A DNA stretch of 64,000 bases from contig CAYPAW010000066.1 in NCBI GenBank assembly GCA_964408795.1, forward strand, positions 1 through 64,000, in the 5' to 3' direction. Below, one piece after another: positions 7,700-15,587 of this stretch. The stretch's first letter is position 1. The number at the start of each line of letters is the position of its first letter. Position numbers and translations under genes: made by a program. The DNA is from JABMQB01 sp964408795 (lineage in GTDB: Bacteria; Bacteroidota; Bacteroidia; Bacteroidales; Prolixibacteraceae). Below the pieces are notes generated by a model. The model was not told the DNA's origin. It made no database searches and worked only from the letters and a program-made list of their open reading frames with translations.

Positions 7700-9222
7700 T
7701 AAATGTAAATTCATTTCCTATTTTTGTAGTAATAAAAAAATGGGTTTATCGTTTATTAATAAACTTTACCGGGTTGGCTAAATTGTTACGACAAATAATA
7801 ATTGTATTGCTTGTGGTTATCTATTTTTCTTCATGTGAAGATGAGAAATACATGAATTCACCGGATGTACAGCTGGAATTTTCCACAGATACGGTCATGT
7901 TTGATACCATATTCACCACCATAGGCTCTACCACCCGGCACCTTAAAGTATTCAATTCTTACAAGGATAAGATCCTGATTTCAAAGATCCGGCTTGCCGG
8001 AGGAGAATTCTCAAATTTCAGGTTAAACATCAACGGGATAACGGGAACGGAGGTATATGACCTTGAAGTACCGCCCAATGACAGCATTTATATTTTTGTG
8101 GAAGTGACCATTGATCCCAACGGGCAGAACCTCCCTATGGTCGTTCAGGATTCCATTGAGTTTACCACCAATACCAATATCCAGGATGTCGATCTGATCG
8201 CCTGGGGCCAGGATTTTAAGCTGATTAGGGGAGAAGTTCTGAAAACCACAACCTGGACCAATGAGAAACCTTACCTGGTTTACGATTCTGCCTATGTGGA
8301 CAGCCTGGAGACTTTAACCATTGAAGAAGGAACCACCATCTTTTTTCATAAAGAAGCGGTTCTTTATGCACGGGGCAATATTATCGCCAGGGGGAGTAGT
8401 GATGCTCCCATTGTATTGCAGGGTGATCGATTGGAAGACAGTTACAAAGATATACCGGAGCAATGGCAGGGAATTATTCTTTTTTCCGGAAGCCACGGGA
8501 ATGTATTCGATTTTGTGCAGATAAAAAATGCCGTCACCGGCTTACAGGCCGGAACCATTGAACATGAAGGAAAAGCAACCCTGACGCTTTCAAACAGCCG
8601 GATTGAGAACATGTCGTATGCCGGACTCTTTGCATTGAAATCGGATGTGTCAGGATTCAATAATCTGATAGCAAATTGCCGGTATTATGCAGCTGCTTTG
8701 TTAGTTGGCGGCACCTATGAATTCTATCATACAACCATTGCAAATTATTGGGGAGGCTATTCAGGCAAAGTACGAAACACTGCCTCCCTGGTGCTTTCCA
8801 ATGTATTGGTTATCGAACAAAAGGACGGTTCTGAAGAAACCTATATCGGAGACCTGAACAAGGCTACTTTTGGAAATTGCATCATCTACGGAAACGTTCC
8901 TATAGAAATTGAACTGGGTCAAAGCAAAGAAGCTGCTTGCAATTTCTTTTTTGACCATTGTATCCTGCAAGTTCCTGACACCTTTAATACCTCTGATAAA
9001 GATCATTACAACAACGTCTGGAAGGGGCTTGAATACGATCCCAAATTTGTGGATCCCTATAAAGAGTATGTGTATGAACTGGATACACTCTCCCCTGCAA
9101 AGGATGCGGGAAAAGCAGCCTATTCGGCCCTGTATCCGTTGGATATAAAAGGGAAGAGCAGGAATAATGATGCCGGGCCTGATTTGGGGGCCTTCGAACG
9201 CATAGAAAAAAACAAAGAGTAA
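7693..9222 (+). CDS. Lipoprotein with right-handed beta-helix (polymorphic outer-membrane-like repeat) fold
   Basis: An exported lipoprotein. The open frame begins at ATG 7693, but a TTG at 7783 gives a textbook lipoprotein signal (MLRQIIIVLLVVIYFSSC, acylated Cys). A TATTTTTG promoter-like box at 7719-7726 also lies inside the longer N-terminus, so 7783 may be the true start. After the lipobox comes a beta-sandwich-like region (about 50-180 of the long form). A repeated beta-helix follows, with hydrophobic rungs such as IIARGSSDAPIVLQGD and NVFDFVQIKNAVTG. It closes with the motif NNDAGPDLGAFE, typical of surface beta-helix proteins of the choice-of-anchor Q type. No catalytic residues are recognisable. 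It is probably a surface or periplasmic binding protein. The EEP hydrolase begins 9 bp downstream and may be its partner. Confidence 0.85.
   Translation: MLINVNSFPIFVVIKKWVYRLLINFTGLAKLLRQIIIVLLVVIYFSSCEDEKYMNSPDVQLEFSTDTVMFDTIFTTIGSTTRHLKVFNSYKDKILISKIRLAGGEFSNFRLNINGITGTEVYDLEVPPNDSIYIFVEVTIDPNGQNLPMVVQDSIEFTTNTNIQDVDLIAWGQDFKLIRGEVLKTTTWTNEKPYLVYDSAYVDSLETLTIEEGTTIFFHKEAVLYARGNIIARGSSDAPIVLQGDRLEDSYKDIPEQWQGIILFSGSHGNVFDFVQIKNAVTGLQAGTIEHEGKATLTLSNSRIENMSYAGLFALKSDVSGFNNLIANCRYYAAALLVGGTYEFYHTTIANYWGGYSGKVRNTASLVLSNVLVIEQKDGSEETYIGDLNKATFGNCIIYGNVPIEIELGQSKEAACNFFFDHCILQVPDTFNTSDKDHYNNVWKGLEYDPKFVDPYKEYVYELDTLSPAKDAGKAAYSALYPLDIKGKSRNNDAGPDLGAFERIEKNKE
7719..7726 (+). promoter_or_regulatory. 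Candidate -7 box inside the annotated N-terminus of the beta-helix lipoprotein
   Basis: TATTTTTG matches TAnnTTTG. A transcript starting about 6 bp downstream would exclude the ATG at 7693 and support the TTG start at 7783. Confidence 0.4.
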
Positions 9223-9231
9223 AACAACCCC

Positions 9232-10263
9232 ATGATACACTCCCCCCGGACATGGATCTTCGGTTGCTGTATGCTTCTTTTTTGCCTGACCGCCTTTCCC
9301 CAAAGAGGCGACTTCAGAATTGTTTTTTATAATGTGGAAAATCTTTTCAATACCCGGAATGACCCGGATACTGAGGACGAGGAGTTTCTCCCCGGGAAGG
9401 GACGCAACTGGAATGACTTCCGGTTCTCCGTTAAATTGAACCGGATTGCTAAAGTACTGATTGCAGCTGGCGGTTGGGAACCTCCCGAGATTATCGGATT
9501 GTGCGAAATTGAAACCCGAAGCGTAGTGGAACAATTAACCAGCCATTCTCTTTTAAAGAAAGCCGGATACAAAATAGTCCACAAAGAGTCACCCGACGAT
9601 CGTGGGATCGATGTTTCAATGATCTATAGGAGCGAGAAATTCACTCCCCTGCAATACCGGTATTTCCCCGTCCGGGATGCTGATGGCAGAATCCTGAATA
9701 CACGTGAAATCCTCTATGTGCAGGGTATCGCCGGGGAAAGGGATACCCTGCATCTGTTTTTTAACCACTGGCCTTCACGATACAGCGGGTATCTTGAAAC
9801 AGCAGAATTGCGTAAACAGGCCGCTGAAGCACTCCGAAGAGTGGTAGACCGGTTATTTCAGCAATTCAGGGATCCCGGAATAATCATTGCAGGTGATTTT
9901 AACGACCAACCTTCGGATGATAGTATCCTGAAAATACTGCACGCTGGCGCTCCCGACATATTAAAAGAAAAGAATCAGCTGATTAATTTGTCATACCCGT
10001 GGGTTGGCAGGGAAATAGGAACCTATAAGTATCAGTCTCAGTGGCAGGTGTATGATCAGGTTATCGTTAGCGCAAATCTTCTTTCAGGCGAGGGTTTGCT
10101 TTATGTTACTCCGGAATGCGCAGGTATTTTTATTTCACCCTTTTTGCTAACGGAGGATCTGCTCTACGGAGGGAATAAACCACTCAGAACCTATTACGGG
10201 TATCGGTATGAAGGAGGATTCAGCGATCATCTGCCCGTTTACCTCGATCTCTTTTTTCGTTAG
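9232..10263 (+). CDS. Secreted endonuclease/exonuclease/phosphatase (EEP) family protein
   Basis: A 343-residue exported hydrolase with an N-terminal signal peptide (residues 1-25, ending in AFPQRG). The metal-dependent EEP fold is shown by its motifs in order: YNVENLF (Asn/Glu metal site), GLCEIE, NHWPSR, IIAGDFNDQPSDD (catalytic Asp/Asn) and the C-terminal GFSDHLPVY (general-base Asp-His). The family includes DNases, sphingomyelinases and inositol-phosphate phosphatases, and the substrate is not evident here. It starts 9 bp after the beta-helix lipoprotein, so the two probably share a transcript. Its last 44 bp, including the catalytic SDH codons, overlap the 3' end of the converging CCA-enzyme gene. 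Confidence 0.9.
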   Translation: MIHSPRTWIFGCCMLLFCLTAFPQRGDFRIVFYNVENLFNTRNDPDTEDEEFLPGKGRNWNDFRFSVKLNRIAKVLIAAGGWEPPEIIGLCEIETRSVVEQLTSHSLLKKAGYKIVHKESPDDRGIDVSMIYRSEKFTPLQYRYFPVRDADGRILNTREILYVQGIAGERDTLHLFFNHWPSRYSGYLETAELRKQAAEALRRVVDRLFQQFRDPGIIIAGDFNDQPSDDSILKILHAGAPDILKEKNQLINLSYPWVGREIGTYKYQSQWQVYDQVIVSANLLSGEGLLYVTPECAGIFISPFLLTEDLLYGGNKPLRTYYGYRYEGGFSDHLPVYLDLFFR

Positions 10264-11713
10264 GTTTTTTGTTTTTTTTCAATCCCATTTGGTTGGCTTT
10301 ACGAAGCATGAATTGATAGGCTTCTTTGAAGTCATTTCTTATCTCTCCTTCCAGGATGGCTTCTTTGATAGCATTTTTAATCACTCCTACCTCTTTTGAC
10401 GGGGGGAGATTAAACGTTTCCATGATTAGTTCACCTGATACAGGAGGCTGGAAATTGCGGATGTGGTCTTTTTCTTCAATTTCCTTTAATTTTTTTCTGA
10501 CTTCACCGAAATTCTGCAGGTAACGTTCCACCTTTTTTTCATTTCCGGATGTGATGTCTGCCTCGCACAAGGTCATTAAATCGTCTATATCCTCTCCTGC
10601 TTCGAATAATAACCTGCGTACTGCGGAGTCGGTAACGGTATCTTCCGATAAAACGATGGGCCGCATGTGAAGCAGTACCATTTTCTGTACATATTTCATT
10701 TTATCATTCAAAGGGAGCTTCAATCTCCTGAATATGCGGGGAACCATTTTAGCTCCAATGAAATTATGCGAATAGAAAGTCCATCCCAATCCTTCTACAA
10801 AACGTTTGGTCTGAGGTTTTGCAATATCATGCAACAAAGCCGACCATCGCAACCACAGGTTATCGGTATGAGGTGCCAGTCGGTCAAGTACCTTTAAGGT
10901 ATGGAGAAAATTATCTTTGTGTGTAATAGAATGTACGGAGTCTCTTCCTTTCATGTTGTGCAGTTCGGGAACGATGAATTCCAGCAATCCGGTTTTATCC
11001 AGCAGCCGGAATCCTTTGGAAGGTTTCCGGGCAAGGATTATTTTATTCAATTCCTCTGTGATGCGTTCCGCAGATACAATTTTTATGCGTTCCCTGTTTG
11101 TGGTTATGGCTTCCAGGGTTTGGGATTCAATGGTGAAATTCAATTGGGTGGAAAACCGAATAGCCCGCATCATCCGCAATGGATCATCTGAAAAGGTTAT
11201 TTCCGGATCCAGGGGAGTACGGATCAGCTTTTTCCGGAGATCCTCAACTCCTTCAAAAGGATCCATCAGTTCACCGTACGTCTCTTTGTTTAACGATAAC
11301 GCCAGCGCATTGATGGTAAAATCCCTCCGTCTCTGGTCATCGGAAAGGGTGCCGTTTTCAACAAAAGGCTTCCGGGAATGGCGCTGATAGGACTCTTTCC
11401 GGGCCCCTACAAATTCAATATCCACCTTCTGATAGTGCAACATGGCCGTTCCGAAATTCTTAAATACCGTTACACGGGGGCGGGGATGGATAGCCCGGGC
11501 CACCCTCCTGGCCAGTTCAATGCCGCTACCAACCGTTACAATATCAATGTCCGGGGAAATACGATGCAAAAGCTTATCCCTTACATATCCCCCGATCACA
11601 TAGGATGCCTGTCCGAGATCATCGGAAATCCCTGCAATAATTCGGAATATCGGATCATGCAAAAATGCTTTCATTCGTTCCATGTTTTCGTGTTCGTTTC
11701 GTATATTGTGCAT
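10220..11713 (-). CDS. CCA tRNA nucleotidyltransferase / poly(A) polymerase-type enzyme with HD domain
   Basis: A class II tRNA nucleotidyltransferase-fold enzyme expected to add or repair the 3' CCA of tRNAs. The head domain shows GGYVRDKLL (41-49) and the metal-binding DIDIV (Asp55, Asp57), followed by the RRDFTINAL and RMMRAIRFS motifs of the family. An HD phosphohydrolase domain follows in the middle, with LHDIAKP and HS...H residues. Such HD-bearing forms can also act as phosphatases or 2',3'-cyclic phosphodiesterases on tRNA ends. The 497-residue length is usual for the Bacteroidota form. The last 20 or so residues are Lys/Arg-rich (KKNKKPNEKRDRGKRADDR) and are encoded opposite the EEP C-terminus. 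The start is ATG 11713, and a -7 box lies at 11746-11753. Confidence 0.92.
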   Translation of the reverse strand: MHNIRNEHENMERMKAFLHDPIFRIIAGISDDLGQASYVIGGYVRDKLLHRISPDIDIVTVGSGIELARRVARAIHPRPRVTVFKNFGTAMLHYQKVDIEFVGARKESYQRHSRKPFVENGTLSDDQRRRDFTINALALSLNKETYGELMDPFEGVEDLRKKLIRTPLDPEITFSDDPLRMMRAIRFSTQLNFTIESQTLEAITTNRERIKIVSAERITEELNKIILARKPSKGFRLLDKTGLLEFIVPELHNMKGRDSVHSITHKDNFLHTLKVLDRLAPHTDNLWLRWSALLHDIAKPQTKRFVEGLGWTFYSHNFIGAKMVPRIFRRLKLPLNDKMKYVQKMVLLHMRPIVLSEDTVTDSAVRRLLFEAGEDIDDLMTLCEADITSGNEKKVERYLQNFGEVRKKLKEIEEKDHIRNFQPPVSGELIMETFNLPPSKEVGVIKNAIKEAILEGEIRNDFKEAYQFMLRKANQMGLKKNKKPNEKRDRGKRADDR

Positions 11714-11745
11714 AGATGGCTATGTCATTTCCGGTAAAATCATGA

Positions 11746-11753
11746 CAAAATTA
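11746..11753 (-). promoter_or_regulatory. Candidate -7 promoter element of the CCA-enzyme gene
   Basis: TAATTTTG on the - strand, 32 bp upstream of ATG 11713, matches TAnnTTTG. There is no clear -33 TTTG. Confidence 0.4.
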
Positions 11754-11860
11754 CAATTATTTCGAATTAATCGGTTTTATTTGCAGGAAGGAACGATTGG
11801 TATTCTATTTGTATGTAGATATGATAATATCTGAATATATTAATATTTAATGTGTATATT

Positions 11861-12241
11861 ATGTTGGAACATTTAACATTGGAGACTTTTAAAGAGAAGG
11901 TTTTTAATTTTGAGCAAAACAGAGAGTGGAAGTATGAAGGGTCAAAGCCTTGTTTGATAGACTTTTATGCTGACTGGTGTGCCCCGTGTAAAGTAGTTGC
12001 TCCTGTTTTGGAGGAGTTGCAGAAGGAGTATGACGATACGCTGGTGATTTATAAAGTGAATACGGAAGATCAACAACAACTGGCTGCTATGTTTGGAATA
12101 CAAAGCATTCCCTCGTTGCTGTTTGTTCCGATGGATGGACAACCTCAAATGGCTATGGGAGCACTTCCGAAACAAAGTTTTGAAATAGCTATTTCGGAGG
12201 TTTTAAAGGTTGAGAAACCTTCGGCCACAAAAACCGTATAG
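11861..12241 (+). CDS. trxA: Thioredoxin
   Basis: A small dithiol-disulfide oxidoreductase. With the start at ATG 11861 the product is 126 residues. A GTG nine bases upstream is possible but less likely. The redox motif is WCAPCK (Cys40, Cys43) after FYADWC, a Pro in place of the usual Gly of WCGPC, which is common in Bacteroidota thioredoxins. The cis-proline lies in SIPSLLFV. There is no signal peptide, so it acts in the cytoplasm. It has a slightly longer N-terminus than the E. coli protein (108 residues). It converges on murF, with only 16 bp between stops and no obvious terminator. Confidence 0.93.
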   Translation: MLEHLTLETFKEKVFNFEQNREWKYEGSKPCLIDFYADWCAPCKVVAPVLEELQKEYDDTLVIYKVNTEDQQQLAAMFGIQSIPSLLFVPMDGQPQMAMGALPKQSFEIAISEVLKVEKPSATKTV

Positions 12242-12257
12242 TTCTCTTTTTCCGGGA

Positions 12258-13550
12258 TTATACGTAATCCAAAATTTTTTCAAGGCCGATACTTCGGGAT
12301 CCTTTAATGAAAATGAATGAATCAGTCAACGGATTTTTTTTTAGGTATTCTGCCAATGATTCCGTCGTTTCAAAGACTGAAAATATTTCCGGGACAGTCA
12401 TCTGACTGAACAGAGAGCCTACAAGAAACACATGGGCAAACGGAACGGGTTCGATCATGGAGACTATTTTCTGATGTTCTGTCCGTGCATCCCTTCCCAG
12501 CTCCAACATGTCCCCCAGGATCAGGCATTTGTTTTTTCCTTCCATCTGCATAAAATGGGAAACGGAAGCTTGCATACTGGTAGGATTGGCATTGTAGGCG
12601 TCGATAATTATTTTATTGCTTCCTTTTACAAAAAATTGGGAACGGTAGTTTTCAGGTCTGTATTCCCGGATGGCTTGTTGAATCAGGGAAGGTTCCACCC
12701 CGAAATATTTTCCCACACAGGCGGAAGCAAGAATATTTTCAAAATTGTAGGTTCCGGTTAACTGACTTTTTACATAGGATACTTTCTCCGGAAACCATAC
12801 TTTAACGGTTAAAAAGGGAGCGCTTTGGACAATTTCCCCTTTCAGAGACAGGGAGTCTGAAGATCCGTAAAGGATAGCCTTTGTTTTTTTTCCGGCCATG
12901 CGAAGAAGATCTTTGTTGTCGGAATGCAAAAATATTTTCCCGTTTTTCTTTTCCAGGTAGCGATACAATTCGGCTTTTTCTTGTTTAACTCCTTCGAGGG
13001 ACCCGAATCCTTCCAGGTGGGCTTTTCCCACGTTGGTGATCAGACCGTAGTCCGGATCGGCAAGGGCACATAATTTTTTTATTTCTCCCGGATGATTGGT
13101 TCCCATTTCTATGATTCCCAGATCAGTATTATTCCTGAATTGCAACAGAGTCAGGGGCACACCGATAGCATTGTTCCGGTTCCCTTTTGTAGCAACAACG
13201 GTATATTTTTTTGAGAGAATGGCCGCACATAATTCTTTGGTGGTGGTTTTTCCATTGGATCCGGTAATGGCAACAACGGGAATTCCCAGTTTTTTTCGGT
13301 GGAAGGAAGCCAGTTTCTGCAGGGTTTTCAATGCATTTTTCACGTAAATATAGCGGGGATCCGCAGGGTGCATTTTTTGATCCACAACAGCAAACCGGGC
13401 GCCTTTTTGCAAGGCCTGGCCCGCAAAGGTGTTTCCGTTGAAATGTTCTCCCCGCAGGGCAAAAAAAAGGCCTCCGTCAACCGATTCCCGGGTATCGGTG
13501 AATATTTGAGGATCTTGTAAAAAAAGAGTATGTAAATCTTCTGTTTTCAA
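12258..13550 (-). CDS. murF: UDP-N-acetylmuramoyl-tripeptide--D-Ala-D-Ala ligase
   Basis: Adds D-Ala-D-Ala to the UDP-MurNAc-tripeptide in the last cytoplasmic step of peptidoglycan precursor synthesis. Mur-ligase motifs are the N-terminal TDTRESVDGGLFFAL, the ATP loop GSNGKTTTK (97-105), GNRNNAIGVPLTLL, EMGTNHPGEI and HLEGFGS. The frame is open back to a TTG at 13622, but family N-termini align with LKTEDLHTLFL. I therefore place the start at TTG 13550, giving 430 residues. The gene lies downstream of gldJ on the same strand, an arrangement known in other Bacteroidota. A weak hairpin at 13630-13650 separates the two. Confidence 0.95.
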   Translation of the reverse strand: MKTEDLHTLFLQDPQIFTDTRESVDGGLFFALRGEHFNGNTFAGQALQKGARFAVVDQKMHPADPRYIYVKNALKTLQKLASFHRKKLGIPVVAITGSNGKTTTKELCAAILSKKYTVVATKGNRNNAIGVPLTLLQFRNNTDLGIIEMGTNHPGEIKKLCALADPDYGLITNVGKAHLEGFGSLEGVKQEKAELYRYLEKKNGKIFLHSDNKDLLRMAGKKTKAILYGSSDSLSLKGEIVQSAPFLTVKVWFPEKVSYVKSQLTGTYNFENILASACVGKYFGVEPSLIQQAIREYRPENYRSQFFVKGSNKIIIDAYNANPTSMQASVSHFMQMEGKNKCLILGDMLELGRDARTEHQKIVSMIEPVPFAHVFLVGSLFSQMTVPEIFSVFETTESLAEYLKKNPLTDSFIFIKGSRSIGLEKILDYV

Positions 13551-13620
13551 CTGGGTAGTTGTTATCGAACTAAAGATGAAACCCTTGCGGTTTATGGCAG
13601 ATGTTTTCTTTTCAACACAC

Positions 13621-13650
13621 AAAATAAAACCTCAATATCATCCAATGAGG
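13621..13650 (-). terminator. Weak terminator-like hairpin between gldJ and murF
   Basis: Arms CCTCA (13630-13634) and TGAGG (13646-13650) with an 11-nt loop. They are followed on the - strand by TTTTATTTT (13629-13621). The stem is only 5 bp, so efficiency is doubtful and murF may still be co-transcribed with gldJ. Confidence 0.4.
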
Positions 13651-13858
13651 ATTTTTGTGTTTCAGACGGGTTTTCATACGTTTAAAATTTATAATTCGTC
13701 CCATAACTTCATCCTAAATTTGAGAACGTTTGGAACCGCTTCGCTCTCACATGAACTTCTTTTAATCATTGCCTTTGGCGAACTTTTGATTAAAAAAGTA
13801 CATGTTCGTTTCATATGATTCTAATTGTTTATTTTCAAAGGTATCCTATGCACCTCGC

Positions 13859-13878
13859 ATCCCGATAGCTATCGGGAT
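13859..13878. repeat. 20-bp perfect palindrome ATCCCGATAGCTATCGGGAT
   Basis: Each half is the exact reverse complement of the other with no loop. It lies 44 bp after the gldJ stop. The core CCCGAT...ATCGGG recurs imperfectly at 52408-52424. Its form suggests a dispersed palindromic element and not a gene-specific operator, but copy number cannot be checked here. Confidence 0.7.
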
Positions 13879-13922
13879 TGATGATAACCCTGGGTGTGAA
13901 TATTATCCATGCTTGTTTCCTA

Positions 13923-15356
13923 TTAGAAACCCCGTGGACTCCCCACGTGGGTCATTGCGCACCGGAATCCCAGGTCATTTTGTGCTGCATTCTGATCCAG
14001 GAAACGGCGGGTGCCCGGAATCAGCCAGTATGGACGGTCTTTCCAGGAACCTCCTTTGTACACCCGGCTTTGGTCATCGATTAAGGAGGAGATATCTTCG
14101 GCACCTCCTTGTACGTACATGCCTTCCGTACCTTTATCTTCCGCATTGGTCCATCGCAACCCGTCAATAATCTGTGAATTACGGTCGCCGTCGCGGTAAT
14201 TTCTGTAATCCGCCACGGTATCCTGGATCAGTTCGCCGTATTCATTTCTTACGAGGTTTCCGTTCTCATCGCGTTGGTATTCGGTAAAAACATTTCCTCT
14301 AACAGGTTGAAATTCGTTAATTTCTTTAAACGATAACGGACGGTAGACATCAAAGACCCATTCATTGACATTTCCGGACATACAGTAGAGGCCGTAATCG
14401 TTGGGATCGTATGAATAGATAGGGGCTGTAATGTCGGCATTGTCGTTTAGTGCACCGGCCATTCCCATCAGATCTCCCCGGCCGCGCACAAAATTAGCCT
14501 TCATCTGTCCTTTTCCTTTTTTGCTGTCTTCTCTGAGGTAGGTGCCGTTCCAGGGATATATTTTCCGGTTTGTCAGCAATTCGCCTTCGGTATTTCCAAT
14601 CAGGGCCAGGGCTGCATATTCCCATTCTGCTTCCGTAGGCAACCGGTATTCGGAAAGCAGGATTCCATCTTCCCAACGCACTTTTCTGGGGGTTCCGTCG
14701 GCATTCTCCATCGGTTTTGAGCCCTCAGTTCCCTGGTACAGGCCGGCAAGGTAGGTATCTGTAGTAAAGACATTTTGTCCGGATTGGGTATTATCGTGTG
14801 TTATGATTCCTTTGTCAACCAGAATTTGTTCATTGACCCTGTCGGTTCTCCACTTGCAGTAATGGGTGGCCTGAATCCAACTAACGTTGACAACGGGGTA
14901 GTCACTGTAGGCAGGATGCCTGAGATAATTCCGGATGTACGGTTCGTTATACGCCAGTTCTTCACGCCAAAGCATGGTGTCGGGCAGGGCAGCATTTAAC
15001 AGGCTGGTATCCCCGGGATATACCCTATTGATCCAGTGCAGATACTCCCGGTAGTCCTGATTAGAAACTTCCGTCTCATCCATATAGAAAGAGGCTACGG
15101 TAATTCTTCGCGGATGGTTATTCCAATCATACATGACGTCCTGTTCGACCCTTCCCATGGTAAAGGTTCCTCCCTGAATAAATACCAGTCCGGGTCCTGC
15201 TTCCTGTTGATAACCTGATTCATAAGGAATATCTCCGTTCTCGGGGTTGTTGTAACTCCAGCTGGTGGTCCTCGAAGTACCTCCCTGGTTTCCTATGAAT
15301 CCACATCCTGCCAGGAATGCGGCCAAAAACACTGCCGATAAAGTTCTTCCCTTCAT
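13923..15356 (-). CDS. gldJ: Gliding/T9SS lipoprotein GldJ (SUMF1/FGE-fold)
   Basis: An outer-membrane lipoprotein (lipobox AFLAGC, Cys18) with a formylglycine-generating-enzyme-like fold, 477 residues. Recognisable stretches include GLVFIQGGTFTMGRVEQD, SFYMDETEVSNQDYREYL, YPVVNVSWIQATHYCKW, RLPTEAEWEYAA, GNVNEWVFDVYRP and YKGGSWKDRPYWL. GldJ is needed in Flavobacterium for gliding and for stability of the T9SS ring protein GldK, and it is not thought to be an enzyme. The assignment to GldJ over GldK rests on the close match of the WSYNNPENG / GLVFIQGG region and on the neighbours: murF downstream and porU-porV divergently upstream, as in flavobacteria. It has its own -7 box at 15390-15397. 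A non-gliding organism may use it only for T9SS. Confidence 0.88.
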   Translation of the reverse strand: MKGRTLSAVFLAAFLAGCGFIGNQGGTSRTTSWSYNNPENGDIPYESGYQQEAGPGLVFIQGGTFTMGRVEQDVMYDWNNHPRRITVASFYMDETEVSNQDYREYLHWINRVYPGDTSLLNAALPDTMLWREELAYNEPYIRNYLRHPAYSDYPVVNVSWIQATHYCKWRTDRVNEQILVDKGIITHDNTQSGQNVFTTDTYLAGLYQGTEGSKPMENADGTPRKVRWEDGILLSEYRLPTEAEWEYAALALIGNTEGELLTNRKIYPWNGTYLREDSKKGKGQMKANFVRGRGDLMGMAGALNDNADITAPIYSYDPNDYGLYCMSGNVNEWVFDVYRPLSFKEINEFQPVRGNVFTEYQRDENGNLVRNEYGELIQDTVADYRNYRDGDRNSQIIDGLRWTNAEDKGTEGMYVQGGAEDISSLIDDQSRVYKGGSWKDRPYWLIPGTRRFLDQNAAQNDLGFRCAMTHVGSPRGF

Positions 15357-15389
15357 TGTGTTCTGTTTATCTTTGCATTTTAATTGTCA

Positions 15390-15397
15390 CAAATATA
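15390..15397 (-). promoter_or_regulatory. -7 promoter element of gldJ
   Basis: The - strand reads TATATTTG, a full match to TAnnTTTG, 33 bp upstream of ATG 15356. The region between gldJ and porU (15357-15587) is a divergent promoter region. It also holds a 6-bp inverted repeat, GGCCTC/GAGGCC, at 15452-15474. Confidence 0.5.
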
Positions 15398-15587
15398 ACT
15401 AATTTGTTGCATTCTTATTGTCTGCCGGAATCAATATTTATGAGTTCTATTGGCCTCCGGTACCCTGTGAGGCCTGTCGACTAATTCTTGGCCGGCAGGA
15501 AATTTCAGCAATAATACGAAGCAATCCTGCGTTTTTTTTACATTATTTTGTTTTTTTTATCACTTACAAAAAATCAAGGTTGAACGT

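Larger units (their letters stand above)
13551..13922. other. gldJ-murF intergenic region
   Basis: About 370 bp without a supported gene. It holds the weak terminator at 13630-13650, an AT-rich stretch, and the 20-bp perfect palindrome at 13859-13878 just downstream of the gldJ stop. Two short + strand open frames here have no recognisable features and I do not support them. Confidence 0.6.

Noticed and set aside
8761..9534. 257-codon - strand open frame opposite the beta-helix lipoprotein and EEP genes
   Set aside because: Antisense shadow. Both + strand genes have recognisable domains, and this frame has none.
13621..13922. Short + strand frames between murF and gldJ as small genes
   Set aside because: No signal, domain or promoter. 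The region is explained by a hairpin and palindrome and is otherwise AT-rich.
15452..15474. GGCCTC/GAGGCC hairpin in the gldJ-porU gap as a terminator
   Set aside because: No T-run follows and both flanking genes are transcribed away from it. It might be an operator, but the 6-bp arms with an 11-bp loop are weak.
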